10,174 nt of DNA from Alphaproteobacteria bacterium (GTDB taxonomy: Bacteria > Pseudomonadota > Alphaproteobacteria > Caulobacterales > Caulobacteraceae), in the NCBI GenBank assembly GCA_018895795.1, contig JAHINZ010000210.1, positions 1 through 10,174 on the forward strand. Reading direction: 5' to 3'. The position numbers were made by a program, and so were the translations under genes. The notes beneath the pieces are model-generated. The model searched no databases. It was not told the origin of the DNA and saw nothing but the letters and a program-made list of their open reading frames with translations. This document shows, one piece after another, positions 5,985 to 10,174 of this stretch (the first letter of the stretch is position 1; the number at the start of each line of letters is the position of its first letter).

Positions 5985-6110
5985 ATGAAGGTTCGTAGCT
6001 CGCTGAAGTCGCTGAAGTCGCGTCACCGCGACTGCAAGTTGGTTCGTCGCAAGGGCGTGGTCTACATCATCAACAAGACCGACCCGCGCTTCAAAGCCAA
6101 GCAGGGCTGA
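5985..6110 (+). CDS. rpmJ: 50S ribosomal protein L36 (zinc-free form)
   Basis: A 41-residue basic protein, [17 protein letters not shown] followed by [19 protein letters not shown]. This is the standard alphaproteobacterial L36, a small protein of the large ribosomal subunit. The zinc-binding CxxC...CxxxxH set of the classical form is absent; only Cys17 remains. It is therefore the C-minus type (like E. coli YkgO), which needs no zinc. The gene has its own upstream promoter and a leader of about 70 bases, with only a weak ribosome site (GAGACGG close to the ATG). It ends with tandem TGATGA stops and is followed six bases on by a strong hairpin. In this lineage L36 lies away from the main ribosomal operons, as here. 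Confidence 0.95.
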
Positions 6111-6116
6111 TGACGC

Positions 6117-6160
6117 TGAAGCCTTCCCTCTTCGGGATCGAAGAGGACAAGAAGGCTTCA
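6117..6160 (+). terminator. Strong 18-bp hairpin between rpmJ and the HAD gene (terminator/attenuator or 3'-end stabiliser)
   Basis: The outer stem is TGAAGCCTTC (6117-6126) with GAAGGCTTCA (6151-6160), 10 bp. It continues into the inner stem CCTCTTCG (6127-6134) with CGAAGAGG (6139-6146), 8 bp. The loop is GGAT, and ACAA forms a one-sided bulge. All 18 pairs are perfect. It starts six bases after the rpmJ stop and ends five bases before the AAGGAG of the next gene. No T-run follows (TCTCC), so full termination is doubtful. Partial termination or protection of abundant rpmJ mRNA fits better. Confidence 0.65.
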
Positions 6161-6177
6161 TCTCCAAGGAGAAGAGC

Positions 6178-6831
6178 GTGACGGGCGCCGAAACCGGCAT
6201 CCACTTTCAGCTGTCACGCTCTGGCGACGGGCCCCGGGCGCTGCTCTGGGACGTCGGCAATGTCATCGTGCGCTGGAATCCGCGCACGCTCTTCGCGAAG
6301 ATCTTCAAGGAACCCGCCGAACTCGACGGGTTCCTTTCGCATGTCTGCACCATGGACTGGCACGGCGAGACCGATCGCGGCCTGTCGTTCGCCGACAATA
6401 TCGCCCGCCTGACGCCGTCGCACCCGCACTACGCCGAACAGATCGCCGCGTGGTGGGCCCGCTGGCCTGAGATGTTCTCGGGGACCATCGCCGAGACCGA
6501 AAGCGTCATCGAGGATCTGGCCACGCGGGGCGTCCCGCAATTTGGCCTCACCAACATGTCCAGCGAGTCCTGGCCCGGCGTCCAGGCGATGAGCCCGGTG
6601 TTCCGCCACTTCCAGGACGTGATCGTCTCGGCCGAGGAACAGGTCATCAAGCCCGACCGGCGGATCTATGAGATCGCCCTGGCGCGCACGGGCCTGGCGC
6701 CGCGCGACCTGCTGTTCATCGACGACAGCCCGGCCAATATCGCCGCGGCCGACGCGATGGGGTTCAATACCCACTTGTTCAGTGATCCAGAGGCCTTGCG
6801 CCCAGCGATCGAGCGTCACAGCCTGCTCTGA
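6178..6831 (+). CDS. HAD-superfamily phosphatase (YihX-like, subfamily IA)
   Basis: 217-residue cytosolic hydrolase of the haloacid dehalogenase superfamily, probably a phosphomonoesterase acting on small phosphorylated metabolites. Motif I is LLWDVGNVIVRWNP, with nucleophile Asp25. The usual second Asp is Gly27, as in E. coli YihX (DLGNV). The helical cap contains the conserved MDWHGETDRG (59-68). Motif II is GLTN (Thr125), motif III the lysine of VIKPDRRIY (Lys158), and motif IV LLFIDDSPANI (Asp182, Asp183). The GTG start at 6178 is set by an excellent AAGGAG six bases upstream. It follows rpmJ across a hairpin and precedes the oxidoreductase by 69 bases, so a common transcript is plausible. 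The substrate cannot be told from the sequence. Confidence 0.9.
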   Translation: MTGAETGIHFQLSRSGDGPRALLWDVGNVIVRWNPRTLFAKIFKEPAELDGFLSHVCTMDWHGETDRGLSFADNIARLTPSHPHYAEQIAAWWARWPEMFSGTIAETESVIEDLATRGVPQFGLTNMSSESWPGVQAMSPVFRHFQDVIVSAEEQVIKPDRRIYEIALARTGLAPRDLLFIDDSPANIAAADAMGFNTHLFSDPEALRPAIERHSLL

Positions 6832-6900
6832 CCCGCCCGGTACGCGGCGGAGCGGCATGGGACGAACGACGTCAATATCAGTCGACCCGGGAGTAACGTC

Positions 6901-7785
6901 ATGGACATCGGTTTCATTGGTCTCGGCGCCATGGGGGCGGCGATGGTCGCCAACCTGTTGGAAAAGGGCCATGCGGTAACGGTCTGGAACCGCTCGCCGA
7001 CGCCCGTTCAAGACTTGGCGGCGCTCGGCGCGACGCCTGCGGGGTCCGTGGAGAAAACGCTTCAAGGCGACGTCGTGTTCTCGATGTTGGCCGATGACCA
7101 GGCTCTGCAAGACGTGTTGCTTGACAGCGGCGCCCTGGCCAAGGCCCGTCCTGGCCTGGTCCACGTCAATCTGGCGACGATCTCGGTCGCCCTGGCCCAC
7201 GATCTGGTTGGGCGTCACGCGCGGTCGGGGCTGGGCTATGTCGCCGCGCCCGTGTTTGGGCGGCCGGCGGTGGCGCGGACCGGCGGGTTGAACATCCTGG
7301 CGGCCGGCGAGGCCGGGGCGGTGGCGCGGGTGACGCCTTTGCTTGAAGCCTTGGCGGCCAAGGTCTGGCCGATGGGCGAGGACCCCGTTCGGGCCAATGT
7401 CGTCAAGCTGGCCGGCAATTTGATGCTCGTCTCGGCGGTCGAGGCGATGGGCGAGGCCGCCGCTCTGGGGCGCGCCCACGGCGTCCCGGCCGGCGATCTG
7501 CTCGACATGCTGACGGGCTCGCTGTTCGCGGCTCCAGCTTACAAGATCTACGCGCCGATGATCGTCGAAGAGCGATATCAGCCGGCGGGCTTCAAGCTAG
7601 GCCTGGCGCTGAAGGACGTGCGGCTGGCCTTGGCCGCCGGCGACGCGGCCAGCCTGGCCCTGCCGTTCGCCAGCCTCGCTCGCGATAGCCTGCTCGACGC
7701 CCAGGCCCACGGTGGAAGCGATCAGGATCTCGCCGCCCTGGCCGGGGTCAGCGCGCGTCGGGTCAGTTTGGCGGACGAGGCCTGA
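6901..7785 (+). CDS. NAD(P)-dependent oxidoreductase of the beta-hydroxyacid dehydrogenase / 6-phosphogluconate dehydrogenase-like family
   Basis: 294 residues, typical of 3-hydroxyisobutyrate dehydrogenase-like enzymes, which oxidise short beta-hydroxyacids or reduce small semialdehydes. An N-terminal Rossmann domain opens with GFIGLGAMGAAM (GxGxxG at 7-12). WNRSPTP after beta-2, with an Arg following the Asn, suggests NADP preference (inference). The substrate loop is AAPVFGRPAVARTGG, a variant of the classical DAPVSGG signature. The catalytic lysine is Lys169 in VVKLAGNLML, with Asn173, so this is not an imine reductase, where that lysine is replaced. The C-terminal half is the all-helical dimerisation domain. 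The start is fixed by GGGAG seven bases upstream of the ATG. The gene lies between the HAD gene and gapR in the same direction. Its physiological substrate is unknown. Confidence 0.88.
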   Translation: MDIGFIGLGAMGAAMVANLLEKGHAVTVWNRSPTPVQDLAALGATPAGSVEKTLQGDVVFSMLADDQALQDVLLDSGALAKARPGLVHVNLATISVALAHDLVGRHARSGLGYVAAPVFGRPAVARTGGLNILAAGEAGAVARVTPLLEALAAKVWPMGEDPVRANVVKLAGNLMLVSAVEAMGEAAALGRAHGVPAGDLLDMLTGSLFAAPAYKIYAPMIVEERYQPAGFKLGLALKDVRLALAAGDAASLALPFASLARDSLLDAQAHGGSDQDLAALAGVSARRVSLADEA

Positions 7786-7861
7786 AGGCGCTTTCCCTTT
7801 GGCCGGCTTGGCACTAGGTTCCCGCCCTTTCCGCCCTCCAGACTTCGCGAGACCACCCGTT

Positions 7862-8128
7862 ATGGCCGACGACGCCGCCCACGCCGATATCCTCAACTCC
7901 ACCGCCCAGGGTCAGCTGAAGAGCATCATCGAGCGCATCGAGCGCCTCGAGATCGAAAAGGCCGAGGTCGCCGAGCAGATCAAGGAAGTCTATCTCGAAG
8001 CCAAGGGTAACGGCTTCGACGTCAAGATCCTGCGCAAGGTCGTCCGAATCCTCAAGCAGGACCGCGCCAAGCGTCAGGAAGAGGACGCCATCCTCGACCT
8101 CTATCTGTCGGCCGTCGGCGCGATCTGA
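7862..8128 (+). CDS. gapR: GapR nucleoid-associated protein (DUF2312)
   Basis: 88-residue DNA-binding protein. In Caulobacter crescentus GapR forms a tetramer that clamps around overtwisted DNA ahead of replication and transcription, stimulates type II topoisomerases, and is needed for normal growth and cell division. The sequence shows a long charged coiled coil (about 17-48, QLKSIIERIERLEIEKAEV core) and the DUF2312 core YLEAKGNGFDVKILRKV, followed by a basic helix (RILKQDRAKRQEEDAI). Several lysines there should contact the DNA backbone. The ATG at 7862 gives the expected N-terminus (MADDAAHADILNSTAQGQ). Only a weak GAG lies upstream as a ribosome site. It is 76 bases after the oxidoreductase, so its promoter may lie in that gap, but no box there was convincing. 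A clear intrinsic terminator follows. The protein closely matches my memory of C. crescentus GapR. Confidence 0.94.
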   Translation: MADDAAHADILNSTAQGQLKSIIERIERLEIEKAEVAEQIKEVYLEAKGNGFDVKILRKVVRILKQDRAKRQEEDAILDLYLSAVGAI

Positions 8129-8145
8129 AGTCTTTATCTTTGGCC

Positions 8146-8174
8146 GGCGCGCGACCGCGCGCCTGGATATTTTT
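8146..8174 (+). terminator. Intrinsic terminator of gapR
   Basis: GGCGCGC (8146-8152) pairs perfectly with GCGCGCC (8157-8163) around a GACC loop, followed seven bases on by a run of five T (8170-8174). It lies 18 bases after the gapR stop and would end the upstream transcript, leaving the small basic protein downstream to read-through or its own promoter. Confidence 0.7.
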
Positions 8175-8198
8175 GCGGGGTGCGGTTTGGCGCGGCTT

Positions 8199-8212
8199 GG
8201 GGAATAGTCCCC
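8199..8212 (+). promoter_or_regulatory. Small hairpin covering the only ribosome-site-like sequence of the next gene
   Basis: GGGGA (8199-8203) pairs with TCCCC (8208-8212) around ATAG, five bases before the ATG at 8217. GGGGA is the only purine-rich element close to that start, though 13 bases away, so folding could hide it. It may equally be chance in a high-GC sequence. Confidence 0.25.
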
Positions 8213-8216
8213 GTCG

Positions 8217-8552
8217 ATGCGCGCCAAGCCCCCCGATCCTCGAGCCCAAGCCAAGCGCTCGGCGCTGAACGCGCTCAAGCGCGCCCAGCGCGCGGCCGAC
8301 AAGAGCGGTATCGCGCTTTCCGAATGGGAAGGCGAGTTCCTGGGCTCGGTTACCCAGCGGGTCGAGACCTATGGCCGGGCTTTCGCCGATCCCGAAAAGG
8401 GCGGCCGGGATCAGGCCCTGTCCGCCAACCAGACCCTCAAGCTCAAGGAAATCGTCGCCAAGGCGAAGGGCGAGAAGAAGCCGATGAAACGCGGCAAGGG
8501 CTTCGGACGGCGCGCGCCTCCGGCTCCCGTCGAGGTTGATCCGGACGAGTGA
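8217..8552 (+). CDS. Hypothetical small basic protein downstream of gapR
   Basis: 111 residues, MRAKPPDPRAQAKRSALNALKR at the start, strongly basic at both ends (KAKGEKKPMKRGKGFGRR at 82-99) with an acidic tip (EVDPDE). The centre (about 31-60) contains GIALSEWEGEFLGSVTQRVETYGRAF, a probable helical segment, then DQALSANQTLKLKEIVAKA, another helix. There is no signal or membrane segment. The pattern suggests a nucleic-acid-associated or ribosome-associated protein, but I recognise no named family. It begins 88 bases after gapR in the same direction, beyond gapR's terminator. Codon use and GC match the flanking core genes, and the frame is free of stops while the protein looks well formed, so I judge it real. 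The ATG start lacks a good ribosome site. Confidence 0.7.
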   Translation: MRAKPPDPRAQAKRSALNALKRAQRAADKSGIALSEWEGEFLGSVTQRVETYGRAFADPEKGGRDQALSANQTLKLKEIVAKAKGEKKPMKRGKGFGRRAPPAPVEVDPDE

Positions 8553-8596
8553 TCAGCGATCCTCGCCAAGATTGACGCGGCTTAGTCCCGGAAAAG

Positions 8597-8627
8597 TTGA
8601 GTCCCGCGAAAAATCAGTATCTAAATC
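8597..8627 (+). promoter_or_regulatory. Candidate promoter with a CcrM (GANTC) site in the -35 box
   Basis: TTGAGTC (8597-8603) followed by TCTAAATC (8620-8627) matches the Caulobacter pattern TTGACGS / GCTANAWC at five of seven and seven of eight positions, with a spacer two bases longer than usual (16 rather than 10-14). GAGTC (8599-8603) is a GANTC site inside the -35. AGTCCCG occurs twice, 16 bases apart (8584 and 8600). RNA would start near 8633, some 190 bases before the gene at 8824. Confidence 0.4.
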
Positions 8628-8657
8628 TTACTAGAAAACAACGTTCAACGAACCTTG

Positions 8658-8672
8658 TTAAGATGTTGGTAA
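8658..8672. promoter_or_regulatory. CtrA-box-like sequence
   Basis: TTAA-GATGTTG-GTAA has the TTAA-N7-TTAA architecture bound by the cell-cycle regulator CtrA, with one mismatch. It lies in the 271-base gap (8553-8823), one of the most AT-rich parts of the window. A further 6-bp inverted repeat, CAGTTA/TAACTG, lies at 8700-8716. If the promoter at 8597-8627 is used, bound CtrA would sit just downstream of the RNA start and could block it. The match is suggestive only. Confidence 0.35.
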
Positions 8673-8823
8673 GCATCCTCGGGGGACACTCGAGCGCTCC
8701 AGTTATCGCTTAACTGAAACACAGAACGCTTCGTCCGGTGGGGGCGACGTTCCCTTCCAGCGCGCGTGGATCTTGATCCGCATCGGCGCCGGAACAACGC
8801 TGACAGACAAGGGACAGGCGCCA

Positions 8824-9294
8824 ATGGCGACGACGTACGAATATCTATTGCGAAGAAAGGCGGACCTAGAGGTCCGCATGGTTGAGGCCCAGAAGCGCGC
8901 CCTTGCGCCTTTCGAGGGGGAGCTCCGGGCGATCAGCCTGGCCCTGGGCGCCATCGAACGCGCGGGTCTCGGCGAGGACCGCATCGCGGGCGAGAACCCT
9001 TCGTTCGCCAACGCCGCGCCGACCCGGCGCGGTCGGCGCAGCCGCTCGACCGGCGACATGATCTTGATGGCTCTGCAGCGCGGCGGCGCCGGGCGGGCCG
9101 CGGCCGAGATCGCCGAACAGCTTGAGCGACGCTGGAACCGGTCCGTCCCGGTGGCGACGATCCTGCTGGAACTGCAACAGCTCGAACTCGACGGCGCCGC
9201 GATCCGCGGTCCGGCGGGTTGGAGTCGGGCCGCCGGGGCGGCCGCGGGCGAACAGCCGTCATCCGATGACGGCGATATCGCCCAAGTGGCGTGA
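8824..9294 (+). CDS. Hypothetical protein with N-terminal coiled coil and C-terminal winged-helix-like region
   Basis: 156 residues from the ATG at 8824, chosen because AAGGGACAGG lies just upstream with normal spacing. Residues 3-48 (MATTYEYLLRRKADLEV, then RAISLALGAIERAG) form a charged amphipathic helix, likely a coiled coil for oligomerisation. A basic linker (TRRGRRSRS, 67-75) follows. Residues 76-135 look like a winged-helix fold: helix DMILMALQRG, helix AAAEIAEQLERRW, recognition-helix-like VPVATILLELQQLELDG, then a wing ending GPAGWSRA. This suggests a DNA-binding regulator or structural factor; I know no family name for it. It has a long upstream region with GANTC and CtrA-like elements and ends facing tacA, 97 bases away. 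Function is inferred only from predicted structure. Confidence 0.7.
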   Translation: MATTYEYLLRRKADLEVRMVEAQKRALAPFEGELRAISLALGAIERAGLGEDRIAGENPSFANAAPTRRGRRSRSTGDMILMALQRGGAGRAAAEIAEQLERRWNRSVPVATILLELQQLELDGAAIRGPAGWSRAAGAAAGEQPSSDDGDIAQVA

Positions 9295-9296
9295 CC

Positions 9297-9391
9297 CTAA
9301 GCCTGGCGGGGCGCCTGGCGGGGCGCCTTCCAGGGCTTGATCAAGGTCTTCAGGCGTTGATCGCGCGGGATGGCGCGCAGGACGATCATCA

Positions 9392-9392
<1 letters not shown>
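9297..9392 (-). CDS. Possible 31-residue ORF overlapping the tacA stop
   Basis: Reading leftward from 9392, an ATG sharing bases with the tacA TGA (TGATG) opens 31 codons: MMIVLRAIPRDQRLKTLIK, then PWKAPRQAPRQA. The second half is encoded by the 12-bp tandem repeat here. The stop-start overlap is the arrangement of coupled genes, and the peptide is basic (pI clearly high). However, 31 open codons arise often by chance at this GC content and nothing homologous is known to me, so this is a weak call. Confidence 0.2.
9301..9336. repeat. 12-bp tandem repeat, two perfect copies plus one degenerate
   Basis: GCCTGGCGGGGC occurs at 9301-9312 and again at 9313-9324. A third, imperfect copy, GCCTTCCAGGGC, follows (9325-9336; nine of twelve bases match). 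It fills most of the gap between the convergent 156-residue gene and tacA. Embedded GGCGCC palindromes give some pairing ability, but there is no T-run on either strand. Copy number could vary between strains by slippage. Confidence 0.75.

Positions 9393-10174
<782 letters not shown>

Noticed and set aside
6207..6398. Minus-strand 63-codon frame at the start of the HAD gene
   Set aside because: Shadow of the HAD coding sequence; the HAD start is fixed by a strong AAGGAG.
6214..7479. 421-codon minus-strand frame across the HAD and oxidoreductase genes
   Set aside because: His/Arg/Gln/Gly-rich antisense shadow of two genes whose catalytic motifs are all intact on the plus strand.
7808..7826. 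Possible sigma-54 promoter (TTGGCAC) upstream of gapR
   Set aside because: The -24 half looks right, but no GC dinucleotide stands at the required distance for the -12 element.
8768..8779. GGATC-TT-GATCC inverted repeat
   Set aside because: A 5-bp symmetry with a two-base centre is expected by chance and cannot form a useful RNA loop as it stands.

Overview
The window reads as chromosome from a Caulobacter-type alphaproteobacterium (Caulobacterales). GC is high almost throughout. The gene set includes a GapR nucleoid protein (DUF2312), the alphaproteobacterial zinc-free form of ribosomal protein L36, and the C-terminal half of a sigma-54 activator that best matches TacA. GANTC sites, the CcrM methylation target of this lineage, overlap the -35 elements of two predicted promoters. 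gapR and tacA are, to my knowledge, close neighbours in C. crescentus, which supports the placement. Species cannot be fixed from the sequence alone.

Left part (1-3327) is a sugar-metabolism and DNA-repair block. An aldo/keto reductase of the sugar 1-dehydrogenase type lies on the minus strand. It overlaps by ATGA the start of a probable UxaA-family (SAF domain) gene that runs off the left edge. Its promoter region holds a GGTCAGACC palindrome resembling operators of FadR-type GntR regulators. Upstream on the same strand is a YcaQ-like DNA glycosylase with the QxD active-site motif. Divergent from that is a galactose mutarotase-like protein.

Middle (3328-4469) is a lower-GC stretch with two unrecognised small genes, one a two-helix membrane protein. 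It also has a long inverted repeat across the end of the first gene and a REP/BIME-like paired palindromic repeat before the next, convergent gene.

Right part (4470-10174) is a conserved core block. It holds a MltB-like lipoprotein lytic transglycosylase (minus), then rpmJ, a HAD phosphatase, a beta-hydroxyacid-dehydrogenase-like oxidoreductase, gapR and a small basic protein (all plus). After a 271-base regulatory gap comes a coiled-coil/winged-helix-like protein (plus), then the 3' part of tacA (minus) running off the right edge. A strong 18-bp hairpin separates rpmJ from the HAD gene, and an intrinsic terminator follows gapR. Genes for cell-wall turnover, nucleoid topology and stalked-cell/polar development lie together here, but apart from short operon-like runs nothing shows they act in one pathway. 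No RNA genes other than possible leaders, no insertion sequences and no CRISPR arrays were seen.
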